Shown here in pieces: positions 53,983 to 61,290 of a stretch of 64,000 nt of DNA. The stretch comes from Mesorhizobium prunaredense. Lineage in GTDB: Bacteria; Pseudomonadota; Alphaproteobacteria; Rhizobiales; Rhizobiaceae. The DNA is taken from NCBI RefSeq assembly GCF_900156895.1, contig NZ_FTPD01000001.1, positions 261,327-325,326 on the forward strand. The letters run 5' to 3'. Made by a program: the position numbers and the translations under genes. Below the pieces are notes generated by a model. That model had not been told where the DNA came from and ran no database searches. It saw only the letters and a program-made list of their open reading frames with translations. Each line of letters starts with the position of its first letter. Position 1 is the stretch's first letter.

Positions 53983-54783
53983 ATGACCAAAACCTGCCTG
54001 ACATTCCGCGACCTGACGTTGGGCTACAACAGCCATCCGGCTATCCATCATCTCGATGGCACGATCCGCCGAGGGTCGCTGACTGCCGTCGTCGGCGCCA
54101 ATGGCTCGGGCAAGTCGACCCTGATGAAGGGTATCGTCGGCGTGTTGAAGCCGATGGCCGGCACGGTTGTCCGGGCGCCCGGCGTGCGCGCTGCTTATCT
54201 GCCGCAACAGTCGGAACTCGACCGCTCCTTTCCCGCCCGGGTCGTTGATCTGGTTTCGCTCGGCCTATGGCCACGGCGCGGGCTGCTTGGCCGCTACACC
54301 AGGGAAGATCGCGATTCGGTCAGCCAGGCGCTGATGGCTGTCGGCCTCGGCGGCTTCGAGAAGCGCCCGATCGACACCCTGTCGGGCGGCCAGCTGCAGC
54401 GCACGCTGTTCGCCCGCGTGCTGCTGCAGGACGCCGATCTCATCCTGCTCGATGAGCCGTTCAACGCCGTCGATACCAAGACCGTCGGCGACCTGATCGC
54501 ACTGATCAAGCGCTGGCATGGGGAGGAACGCACGATATTGGTTGTCGTCCACGATCTGGAACTGGTGCGCCAGAACTTCCCCGAGACGCTGCTGCTGGCG
54601 CGCCAGCCAATCGCCTGGGGCGAAACCAGGGAAACGCTGCGGCCGGAAAACCTGTTGCGCGCGCGCCGCTTCCACGAAGCCTGGGAGGAGAACGCGCCCT
54701 GGTGCGAGCCCGACAAGCACGGTGACCATGGGCACGACCATGCGCACGACCATCATCACGGCTCCGGGCCGCGGGCAGCATGA
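53983..54783 (+). CDS. znuC: Zinc ABC transporter, ATP-binding protein (ZnuC/AztA type)
   Basis: A 266-residue ATPase powering zinc import. Walker A is GANGSGKST (38-46), signature LSGGQLQRTLFARVLL (133-148), Walker B LILLDEPFNAVD (153-164) and the switch His is in VVVHDLEL. The tail is histidine-rich (KHGDHGHDHAHDHHHG, residues 245-260), which may bind or sense zinc in the cytoplasm. First gene of three; its stop overlaps the permease start (ATGA). It lies behind a Zur-like box. The substrate-binding protein suggests the AztABC subtype rather than classic ZnuABC. Confidence 0.9.
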   Translation: MTKTCLTFRDLTLGYNSHPAIHHLDGTIRRGSLTAVVGANGSGKSTLMKGIVGVLKPMAGTVVRAPGVRAAYLPQQSELDRSFPARVVDLVSLGLWPRRGLLGRYTREDRDSVSQALMAVGLGGFEKRPIDTLSGGQLQRTLFARVLLQDADLILLDEPFNAVDTKTVGDLIALIKRWHGEERTILVVVHDLELVRQNFPETLLLARQPIAWGETRETLRPENLLRARRFHEAWEENAPWCEPDKHGDHGHDHAHDHHHGSGPRAA

Positions 54784-55658
54784 TGGACACGCTCTACGGT
54801 CTTCTCATCGCTCCGTTCGCCGAATTCGCCTTCATGCAGCGGGCGCTTGCCGGCTCGCTGATGCTGTCGCTCGGCGCCTGCCCGGTCGGCGTGTTCCTGA
54901 TGCTGCGGCGCATGAGCCTTTCCGGCGACGCCATGGCCCACGCCATCCTGCCGGGTGCTGCCGCCGGTTTCCTGTTCTATGGGCTGGAAATCCTGCCGAT
55001 GACCATCGGCGGGCTGATTGCCGGCATCATCGTCGCGCTCGGCGCCGGCGCCGTCTCGCGCTTCACCATCCAGCGCGAGGACGCTTCGATGGCGGCCTTC
55101 TACCTGATTTCGCTGGCGATCGGCGTGCTGATGGTGTCGATCCGCGGCTCCAGCGTCGATCTCATGCATGTGCTGTTCGGCACCGTGCTCGCACTCAACA
55201 ATGAAGCGCTGACGCTGATCGGCGGCATCGTGCTGGTCACGCTGGTCAGCCTCGCCATCTTCTGGCGGGGGCTCGTCGCCGAATGTCTCGACCCGCTGTT
55301 CCTGCGTTCGGTCAGCCGGCTGGGCAGCCCGGTGCATTTCATCTTCCTCGGCCTCGTCGTGCTCAACCTGGTCGGCGGCTTCCAGGCGCTCGGCACGCTG
55401 CTATCCGTCGGGCTGATGATGCTGCCTGCGGCCGCCGCCCGCTTCTGGACCATGCGCGTCGAACCGATGTGCGTGCTGGCGGTGCTGATCGGCTTTGCCT
55501 CTTGCGTGGCCGGGCTGCTTTTGTCCTACCACGTGTCGCTGCCTTCCGGTCCGGCCATCATCCTGTCGGCCGGCGTTGTCTATTTTGCCTCGATCCTGTT
55601 CGGCACGCGCGGCATCCTGCGCGCCCGTATTATCCATCATCGCCACAGAACCGCCTGA
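54780..55658 (+). CDS. znuB: Zinc ABC transporter, permease (ZnuB/AztB type)
   Basis: A 292-residue ABC-3 family permease with eight to nine helices. Family motifs: ALAGSLMLSLGACPVGVFLMLRRMSLSGDAMAHAILPGAAAGFL (about residues 22-65) and FQALGTLLSVGLMMLPAAAARFWT (about 200-223), the loop thought to contact the ATPase. It passes zinc through the inner membrane. The start overlaps the ATPase gene; the substrate-binding gene starts 20 bp downstream. A short HHRHR stretch ends the protein. Confidence 0.9.
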   Translation: MMDTLYGLLIAPFAEFAFMQRALAGSLMLSLGACPVGVFLMLRRMSLSGDAMAHAILPGAAAGFLFYGLEILPMTIGGLIAGIIVALGAGAVSRFTIQREDASMAAFYLISLAIGVLMVSIRGSSVDLMHVLFGTVLALNNEALTLIGGIVLVTLVSLAIFWRGLVAECLDPLFLRSVSRLGSPVHFIFLGLVVLNLVGGFQALGTLLSVGLMMLPAAAARFWTMRVEPMCVLAVLIGFASCVAGLLLSYHVSLPSGPAIILSAGVVYFASILFGTRGILRARIIHHRHRTA

Positions 55659-55677
55659 CCCCAGAGGAGTGCTGTCC

Positions 55678-56610
55678 ATGCTGAAATCGATCCGCGCCGC
55701 CCTGGCAGTGGGCGTTGTAACATTGTCAGCCTTTGGCGCGTCATCGGCCCTCGCGGAGCCGTTGAAAGTGGTCGCCAGCTTCACGATCATTGCCGATTTC
55801 GCCAAAAATGTCGGCGGCGACCGGATCAATCTGACCACCATCGTCGGGCCGGATGGCGATGCCCACGTCTACGAGCCGAGCCCGGCTGACGCGGTGGCGA
55901 TGGCGGGTGCGGATGTGGTGCTGGTCAACGGCCTGCATTTCGAAGGCTTTTTGCAGCGTCTGGTCGACGCCAGCGCCACCAAGGCGACGATCGCCGTTTT
56001 GACCAAGGGCGTCACGCCAATCAACTTCAAACCCGAATTCGCCGATGCCGATGCCGCTGAAGGCGCCCATACTGATGGCGAGACCGATCCGCATGCCTTC
56101 CAGTCGATCGCCAATGCCAAGATCTATGTGAAGAACATCGCCGACGCCTTCTGCACCGCCGACGCTGGGGGTTGCGACAGCTACAAGGCCAATGCCGCCG
56201 CCTATACCGAGAAACTCGACGCGCTTGAGGGCGAAGTGCAGACGGCGATCCAGTCGATCCCGGAAGAGAAGCGCGTCGTCATCACCTCGCATGACGCCTT
56301 CGGCTATTTCGAGAAGGCCTATGGCCTCATCTTCCTGGCGCCCGAAGGGGTGTCGACCGAGTCGGAGCCGTCCGCTGCCGACGTCGCCAAGCTGGTCGGC
56401 CAAGTGAAGCAGGACAAGGCGGCGGCGGTCTTCATCGAGAACATCACCAACGCGCGGCTGATCGAGCAGATCGCCAGCGAGACCGGCACCAAGGTTGGCG
56501 GCACGCTTTATTCGGATGCGCTGTCGCAACCCGACGGCCCGGCCTCGACCTATATCGACCTGATGCACAACAACATCGCCCAGATCAAAGGCGCGATCCT
56601 CGGAAGCTGA
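55678..56610 (+). CDS. znuA: Zinc ABC transporter, periplasmic substrate-binding protein (ZnuA/AztC-like)
   Basis: A 310-residue cluster A-I binding protein. A signal peptide (MLKSIRAALAVGVVTLSAFGASSALA) leads to the periplasm. Likely zinc ligands are His63 (DAHVYEPSP), His139 (TDPHAFQS), His205 (ITSHDAFGYF) and Asp280 (LYSDALS). Their spacing is almost that of AztC of Paracoccus (from memory 61/138/204/279). A short acidic, His-poor loop (ADADAAEGAHTDGETD) replaces the long His-rich loop of ZnuA, and Cys159/Cys166 may form a disulfide. GAGGAG stands before the ATG. A strong terminator follows. Confidence 0.9.
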   Translation: MLKSIRAALAVGVVTLSAFGASSALAEPLKVVASFTIIADFAKNVGGDRINLTTIVGPDGDAHVYEPSPADAVAMAGADVVLVNGLHFEGFLQRLVDASATKATIAVLTKGVTPINFKPEFADADAAEGAHTDGETDPHAFQSIANAKIYVKNIADAFCTADAGGCDSYKANAAAYTEKLDALEGEVQTAIQSIPEEKRVVITSHDAFGYFEKAYGLIFLAPEGVSTESEPSAADVAKLVGQVKQDKAAAVFIENITNARLIEQIASETGTKVGGTLYSDALSQPDGPASTYIDLMHNNIAQIKGAILGS

Positions 56611-56628
56611 GCGGTCTGCGCCGTCCAC

Positions 56629-56660
56629 CCAGCCGGGCTACTGTAGCCCGGCTGGATTTT
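56629..56660 (+). terminator. Intrinsic terminator after the zinc transporter operon
   Basis: A perfect 11-bp GC-rich stem CCAGCCGGGCT / AGCCCGGCTGG with a 5-nt loop (ACTGT), directly followed by ATTTT. It starts 18 bp after the substrate-binding protein stop codon. Confidence 0.88.
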
Positions 56661-56744
56661 CCGCCGGAAATGCTTATCTGCAGTGGTGAATGTCGATCCG
56701 TTGAGACAGGCTTGATCGACTGCTGTTCGAAAGCCGGCGTTGCC

Positions 56745-57167
56745 ATGACAGACTTCACGCCTTTCCAGTCGCTGCTTGGCGGCGCTCTCATCGGCCTGTC
56801 GGCCGTGCTGCTGATGGCCTTTCACGGCCGCATTGCCGGCATGACCGGCATCCTGACCGGGGTCATTCCGCCGCTTTCACTCGATTGGCGATGGCGGGCC
56901 GCATTTCTCGCCGGTGCCGTCCTGGCGCCACTTCTGTACGTCGCCGCTGGCGGGCAGATTGCCTTCAGCGTGCCCGTCCCGACGCTGGCCCTCGTCGTCG
57001 GCGGCTTCCTGGTCGGCATCGGCGTGCATTTCGGCGCAGGATGTCCGAGCGGGCATGGCATTTGCGGCATGGCGCGCTTGTCACCGCGCTCGATCGTCGC
57101 CGTCGCGACCTTCATGGTCACCGCCTTCGCTACCGTTTTTGTAATCCGCCACGTAGTCGGGGGCTGA
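56745..57167 (+). CDS. YeeE/YedE family half-protein (sulfur transport)
   Basis: A 140-residue membrane protein with four helices, equal to half of a full YeeE/YedE (TsuA-like thiosulfate transporter). The conserved cysteine motif is GIGVHFGAGCPSGHGICGMARL (about residues 85-106), the type of cysteine thought to relay thiosulfate or sulfane sulfur through the membrane. The ATG at 56745 begins MTDFTPFQSLLGGALIG. The second half is encoded by the next gene, 4 bp downstream, so the two probably pair. Confidence 0.87.
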   Translation: MTDFTPFQSLLGGALIGLSAVLLMAFHGRIAGMTGILTGVIPPLSLDWRWRAAFLAGAVLAPLLYVAAGGQIAFSVPVPTLALVVGGFLVGIGVHFGAGCPSGHGICGMARLSPRSIVAVATFMVTAFATVFVIRHVVGG

Positions 57168-57171
57168 CGCC

Positions 57172-57609
57172 ATGAACAAGCTCGTATCGGCATCCCTCAT
57201 CGGCGGGATTTTCGGCCTCGGCATTGCCGTTTCCGGCATGATCAATCCGGCCAAGGTGCTGAACTTCTTCGACGTCGCCGGCACCTGGGATCCGAGCCTG
57301 ATCTTCGTGATGGGCGGCGGCCTGCTCGTCGCATTCACCGGCTATCGCCTGGTGTTCGGCCACCGCAAGGCGCCGGTGTTCGAAAACTCATTCGCCCTGC
57401 CTGCCAGGCGCGCCATCAATAGAGAGCTGGTTGGTGGCGCCGCCCTCTTCGGCGTCGGCTGGGGCATTGCCGGTTTCTGCCCGGGCGGCGCCATTCCGGC
57501 GCTTGGCCTTGGCTATTCGACGACGCCAATCTTCGTCGCGGCGGTGATCGCCGGCATTGTCGTGGCGCGGTTCGCCAGAACACGGCTCGCCCATCCGGCA
57601 ACCGCGTAG
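57172..57609 (+). CDS. DUF6691/YeeE-like half-protein (sulfur transport)
   Basis: A 145-residue membrane protein, four helices, with FGLGIAVSGMINPAKVLNFFDVAGTWDPSLIFVMGGGL near the N-terminus and the cysteine motif GVGWGIAGFCPGGAIPALG (about residues 91-109). It forms the partner half of a YeeE-type channel with the preceding gene and is predicted to carry thiosulfate or related sulfur species. The pair is followed 80 bp later by a TIGR01244 gene. Confidence 0.86.
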   Translation: MNKLVSASLIGGIFGLGIAVSGMINPAKVLNFFDVAGTWDPSLIFVMGGGLLVAFTGYRLVFGHRKAPVFENSFALPARRAINRELVGGAALFGVGWGIAGFCPGGAIPALGLGYSTTPIFVAAVIAGIVVARFARTRLAHPATA

Positions 57610-57687
57610 GAAATCAGCAGCGGCGGCAGTTGCCGGCTGCACCGGGGAGTGGCAAGACTTCCGCCAAACCAGATTGCGAGGACCACC

Positions 57688-58026
57688 ATGGAATACCGTC
57701 AGATCAGCGAGGACTATTCGGTCTCGGGCCAGATTCAGCCCGAAGAGATCGCTGCCATCAAGGCCGCCGGCTTCAAGAGCGTCATCTGCAACCGGCCGGA
57801 CGACGAGCAGCCCGGCCAGCCTTCAGCGGATAGCGTCAAGGCGGCGGTCGAAGCCGCCGGGCTTACCTTTCGCTACATCCCGGTCATCAGCGGCCAGATC
57901 ACGGCCGAGAATGTCGAGGACCAGGCTGAGGCGCTCGATGAACTCGAAGGCCCGATCTTCGCCTACTGCCGCTCCGGCGCGCGCTGCACCAACCTCTACG
58001 GGCTGATCCAGCAGTCGAAGGGCTGA
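57688..58026 (+). CDS. TIGR01244 family phosphatase/sulfurtransferase-like protein
   Basis: A 112-residue dual-specificity-phosphatase-like fold. It opens MEYRQISEDYSVSGQIQPEEIAAIKAAGFKSVICNRPDDE and has the active-site loop CRSGAR (about residues 98-103), matching CxxGxR. Annotated homologues form the N-terminal part of Blh-type persulfide dioxygenases. The ATG at 57688 follows GAGGA. The sulfur-transport pair just upstream suggests sulfide or sulfane-sulfur handling, but no persulfide dioxygenase is adjacent. Confidence 0.83.
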   Translation: MEYRQISEDYSVSGQIQPEEIAAIKAAGFKSVICNRPDDEQPGQPSADSVKAAVEAAGLTFRYIPVISGQITAENVEDQAEALDELEGPIFAYCRSGARCTNLYGLIQQSKG

Positions 58027-58040
58027 CTACGGCAGCGCCG

Positions 58041-58508
58041 TCAGATCGGCAGCGCCCCGGTTTCCTTCAGCGTTTCGAGCACGATCGCCGTCTTCACATG
58101 CTGCACGGACTCGTGCGGCAGAAGCACGCCGTTGACGAATTCCGACAGCGACTTCAGGTCCGGCGTAACCACCTTCAGGATATAGTCCATCTCGCCGGTT
58201 AGCGCGTGCGCCTCCTGCACTTCCGGCAGCCGCGCCACCAGTTCGCCGAAGCGCTGCGCATTGTCGCGGTTGTGGGTGGCCAGCGTCACCGAGATGACGT
58301 TGACCAGCGAGAAGCCGAGCTTGTCGCGGTCGAGCACCGCGCGATAACCCCTGATGTAGCCGTCCTCCTCCAGCCTCTGGCGGCGGCGCGAACATTGCGA
58401 CGCCGACAGGTTCACCCGTTCCGAGAGATCATTGTTGGTCAGTCGTGCGTCGCCCTGCAACAGAGCCATTATCTTGCGGTCAAACTGATCAACGCGCGCG
58501 TCATCCAT
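58041..58508 (-). CDS. Lrp/AsnC family transcriptional regulator
   Basis: A 155-residue regulator. The winged helix-turn-helix (FDRKIMALLQGDARLTNNDLSERVNLSASQCSRRRQRLEEDGYIRGYRAVLD, about residues 8-58) precedes the RAM ligand domain (VNVISVTLATHNRDNAQRFGELVARLPEVQEAHALTGEMDYILKV). It is divergent from hppD across 140 bp and so probably controls tyrosine catabolism in response to an aromatic amino acid. The ATG at 58508 begins MDDARVDQFDRKI. Confidence 0.9.
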   Translation of the reverse strand: MDDARVDQFDRKIMALLQGDARLTNNDLSERVNLSASQCSRRRQRLEEDGYIRGYRAVLDRDKLGFSLVNVISVTLATHNRDNAQRFGELVARLPEVQEAHALTGEMDYILKVVTPDLKSLSEFVNGVLLPHESVQHVKTAIVLETLKETGALPI

Positions 58509-58593
58509 GAATTTTTCTTCCACTGTGCACAATTCTCGCATGATCTAATCGTTTAAAGCGTTTGAATGCAAGCACCATGCACCTGCTCCGCGC

Positions 58594-58599
58594 TATAAT
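58594..58599 (+). promoter_or_regulatory. Possible -10 element of hppD
   Basis: TATAAT within the small dyad GCTAT-A-ATAGC, 50 bp before the hppD ATG. No good -35 hexamer stands at 16-18 bp, consistent with an activator-dependent promoter. The Lrp-type regulator next door is the natural candidate. Confidence 0.4.
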
Positions 58600-58648
58600 A
58601 GCGTCAAAATGGCCTTTTCCGGCCACGCAGCTTTTGGAGGACAATGCC

Positions 58649-59761
58649 ATGGGTCCCTTCCCGCACGATGCACCGCCCGCAAAGATCAGCAAAGCCAACC
58701 CCGCCGGCACCGACGGCTTCGAATTCATCGAGTTCGCGCATCCCGAACCGGAAAAGCTCGCCGAGCTTTTCACCCGCATGGGCTATGTACCGGTAGCCAA
58801 GCACCGCACCAAGAACATCACCGTCTGGCGGCAGGGCGACATCAACTATGTCGTCAATGCCGAACCCGGCTCGCATGCGATGAAGTTCGTCGACAAGCAT
58901 GGCCCCTGCGCGGCCTCGATGGCCTGGCGGGTCGTCGATGCCAAGCATGCCTTCGACCACGCCGTCGCCAAAGGCGCCACACCCTATGAAGGCGTCGACA
59001 AGGCGCTCGACGTGCCGGCAATCGTCGGCATCGGCGGTTCACTGCTCTATTTCATCGAGACTTATGGGGAAAAGGGCTCGGCCTATGATGCCGAGTTCGA
59101 CTGGCTGGGCGCACGCGACCCGAAGCCGGAAGGCGTCGGCTTCTATTATCTCGACCACCTCACCCACAATGTCTATCGCGGCCAGATGGACAAATGGTGG
59201 GATTTCTATCGCGACCTGTTCGGCTTCAAGCAGATCCATTTCTTCGATATCGATGGCAAGATCACCGGCTTGGTCAGCCGCGCCATCACCTCGCCCTGCG
59301 GCAAGATCCGCATCCCGCTGAACGAGTCCAAGGATGACACTAGCCAGATCGCCGAATATCTGAAGAAGTACAATGGCGAAGGCATCCAGCACATCGCCGT
59401 CGGAACGGACGAGATCTACGGCGCCACCGACAGACTGGCCGCCAATGGGTTGAAGTTCATGCCAGGCCCGCCTGAGACCTATTACGACATGTCCCACGAC
59501 AGGGTGAACGGCCATGACGAGCCGATCGAGCGCATGAAAAAGCACGGCATCCTGATCGACGGCGAAGGCGTGGTCGACGGCGGCACGACCAAGATCCTGC
59601 TGCAGATCTTTTCCAAAACCGTGATCGGGCCGATCTTCTTCGAATTCATCCAGAGGAAGGGCGACGAAGGTTTTGGCGAGGGCAATTTCCGCGCTTTGTT
59701 CGAATCGATCGAGCAGGACCAGATCAAGCGTGGCGTGCTGAAGGTGCAGGCGGCGGAGTGA
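58649..59761 (+). CDS. hppD: 4-hydroxyphenylpyruvate dioxygenase
   Basis: A 370-residue Fe(II) enzyme making homogentisate from 4-hydroxyphenylpyruvate in tyrosine breakdown. Iron ligands: His in YLDHLTHNVYRGQMDKWWDFY, His in GEGIQHIAVGTDEI, Glu in GPIFFEFIQRKGDEGFGEGNFRALFESIEQDQ; the last stretch is the C-terminal family signature. GGAGG 8 bases before the ATG at 58649 fixes the start; a longer frame from 58562 lacks homology. The next enzymes, HmgA and a fumarylacetoacetate hydrolase, are encoded 3-5 kb away on the other strand. Confidence 0.97.
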   Translation: MGPFPHDAPPAKISKANPAGTDGFEFIEFAHPEPEKLAELFTRMGYVPVAKHRTKNITVWRQGDINYVVNAEPGSHAMKFVDKHGPCAASMAWRVVDAKHAFDHAVAKGATPYEGVDKALDVPAIVGIGGSLLYFIETYGEKGSAYDAEFDWLGARDPKPEGVGFYYLDHLTHNVYRGQMDKWWDFYRDLFGFKQIHFFDIDGKITGLVSRAITSPCGKIRIPLNESKDDTSQIAEYLKKYNGEGIQHIAVGTDEIYGATDRLAANGLKFMPGPPETYYDMSHDRVNGHDEPIERMKKHGILIDGEGVVDGGTTKILLQIFSKTVIGPIFFEFIQRKGDEGFGEGNFRALFESIEQDQIKRGVLKVQAAE

Positions 59762-59813
59762 GGCAGCGGCCTAACCTCTTGCGGTTGGATCAGTTGTGGC
59801 TCAGATTCTAGCC

Positions 59814-60038
59814 ATGAATATTCCTGTCGCCGAGGCCAAGGCCAAATTGTCGGAACTCGTCAGGCGTGCGGAAGCCGGTGAGGAGATCGTGCTCACGCGC
59901 TACGGCAAAGTCGCGGCTCGCCTCGTGCCGCCGGCAACCGCCGAACACCTGCCTCGCATCGGCGCCTTGAAGGGTAGAATCCGGATCGCAGACGATTTTG
60001 ACGAACTCGGTCCCGAGTGGGACGAGTATGTCAAATGA
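59814..60038 (+). CDS. Phd/YefM-type antitoxin, apparently without its toxin
   Basis: About 74 residues. The N-terminal Phd/YefM DNA-binding fold reads MNIPVAEAKAKLSELVRRAEAGEEIVLTRYGKVAARLVPP, and the acidic C-terminus (DDFDELGPEWDEYVK) is the toxin-binding tail of VapB-like proteins. An upstream GTG at 59796 would add six residues. Right at the stop an overlapping ATG AAG GCG GGT TAG appears, the usual position of a VapC start (MKA-), but it ends after four codons. No toxin frame follows. It is 50 bp downstream of hppD. Confidence 0.82.
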   Translation: MNIPVAEAKAKLSELVRRAEAGEEIVLTRYGKVAARLVPPATAEHLPRIGALKGRIRIADDFDELGPEWDEYVK

Positions 60039-60059
60039 AGGCGGGTTAGCTCCCAGCCG

Positions 60060-60632
60060 TTAAGACGTCGCGTTGGCCTGATTACCCAAAGCCAACCTCT
60101 CGACCTCCGCTTTCCTGAGTTTCATATCATAGTCGAGGAAGAACTCGTCGAGCTGCGGCGGTTTCACCGATGTGCCGGACAGCATGGCGTGCACCTGGCC
60201 GCGATGATGGATGTCGTGGATGAAGAGGTGGGCGAGCAGGTCGCCGATGCGCTCCGGTATTTTTCCGTCCTCGCGCCGGTCGGTGATGACGCGGCGGTCC
60301 AGATCGTCGGTCGACAGGTGATCGCAAAAGGCGATCAATCGCCGGTCGGATGCAGCCTGGGCGGCAAACAGCGCCTGTGGTTCATCGAACGGCACGAAAT
60401 CGTCATGAGCCGCGGCGCCAACGCCGCCCTCTTCGAGAAAATCGAGATAGAGATGATCGACAGCCAGGATGTGATTGAGCGTTGCCTTGATCGACGGGAA
60501 GAAGCTGGTTCGCTCGGCTTCGAATTCACCGGGCGTAAGCTGCAGGACGGCGCGGTAGAGCCGGTCGTTCGACCAGAGATTGTTGCGTGCCATGCAGCGA
60601 TTATGGTCCAGCAAGTTCATCCCGTCTGGCAA
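60060..60632 (-). CDS. DinB family protein
   Basis: A 190-residue four-helix-bundle protein of the DinB/YfiT superfamily. The three metal histidines are visible: one in SIKATLNHILAVDHLYLDFL (about residue 53) and two in HLFIHDIHHRGQVHAML (about 137-153). Family members are metal-dependent thiol transferases or of unknown role, often stress-related. The start is at 60632; an in-frame ATG at 60620 is equally plausible. Transcribed toward the antitoxin gene. Confidence 0.87.
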   Translation of the reverse strand: MPDGMNLLDHNRCMARNNLWSNDRLYRAVLQLTPGEFEAERTSFFPSIKATLNHILAVDHLYLDFLEEGGVGAAAHDDFVPFDEPQALFAAQAASDRRLIAFCDHLSTDDLDRRVITDRREDGKIPERIGDLLAHLFIHDIHHRGQVHAMLSGTSVKPPQLDEFFLDYDMKLRKAEVERLALGNQANATS

Positions 60633-60648
60633 AATGAGCCAATCTCCT

Positions 60649-60984
60649 TCAGGAATACAGCACGCTGATAGCCGGATTATCCGGATCGACCTTTATCATA
60701 ACCACGTCGCCCACATACTTATTCGTGCTCTGCTTTTGGAAGAAATTCTCAGCTACACTCGTGTACTCAGCGCCCTGAAAAACATATTTCACTCTTATCC
60801 TATAGGTAGTTGGATCTGCAGAAAGAAAGAGTCTTTCTACAACTGTTGACTCAATGACAGGCCAGTGCTCGGCACGCCGTGCAAATTTCCTCTCCTGCAA
60901 GCCCCCCAAAACGAAGACACCAGCAAATAAAACCACTGCTGCCAAAAAGACCACATCAAACCAAAAGGGCGTGGTCGATGTCAT
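60649..60984 (-). CDS. DUF3592-like small membrane protein
   Basis: A 111-residue protein with one N-terminal helix (FWFDVVFLAAVVLFAGVFVLGGL). A beta-rich domain follows (WPVIESTVVERLFL, YRIRVKYVFQGAEYTS, VGDVVMIKVDPDNPAISVL), the pattern of DUF3592 proteins. Function unknown. The gene is more AT-rich than its neighbours. It lies 9 bp downstream of another small membrane-protein gene, so both are probably cotranscribed. Confidence 0.75.
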   Translation of the reverse strand: MTSTTPFWFDVVFLAAVVLFAGVFVLGGLQERKFARRAEHWPVIESTVVERLFLSADPTTYRIRVKYVFQGAEYTSVAENFFQKQSTNKYVGDVVMIKVDPDNPAISVLYS

Positions 60985-60993
60985 GACAACTCT

Positions 60994-61287
60994 TCACTCC
61001 GCTGACTCGACCAAAGACACACCCGCCCACAGAAGCGCAAATCCGGCGAGAACGATCAGCAGAAGCCGATTCATGCGCCGCCGCATGGCTTGCGTCTCCT
61101 GATCCCGCGCGACGTTCATGTTGGTGACGGTGTGGAACATCATCGCGTTGCGCGGAAAGCCGCTGCGGTTGGTCAGGTCGGGAGAGCGCGCCTCGATGCG
61201 ATAGCTCAGCCGGATCGCATGGATGAAGATCGCCAGCATGACAAGGGCCCAGGCACCGCACAGCATATAGAAAGACGTGCCTGTCAT
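60994..61287 (-). CDS. Hypothetical small membrane protein (two helices)
   Basis: A 97-residue protein, not recognised. One helix at the N-terminus (FYMLCGAWALVMLAIFIHAI) and one at the C-terminus (LLLIVLAGFALLWAGVSLV) flank a charged middle (RRRMNR). Its start is 3 bp after the stop of the fumarylacetoacetate hydrolase gene, suggesting one transcript with the homogentisate operon, though no metabolic role is evident. Confidence 0.65.
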   Translation of the reverse strand: MTGTSFYMLCGAWALVMLAIFIHAIRLSYRIEARSPDLTNRSGFPRNAMMFHTVTNMNVARDQETQAMRRRMNRLLLIVLAGFALLWAGVSLVESAE

Positions 61288-61290
61288 GTC

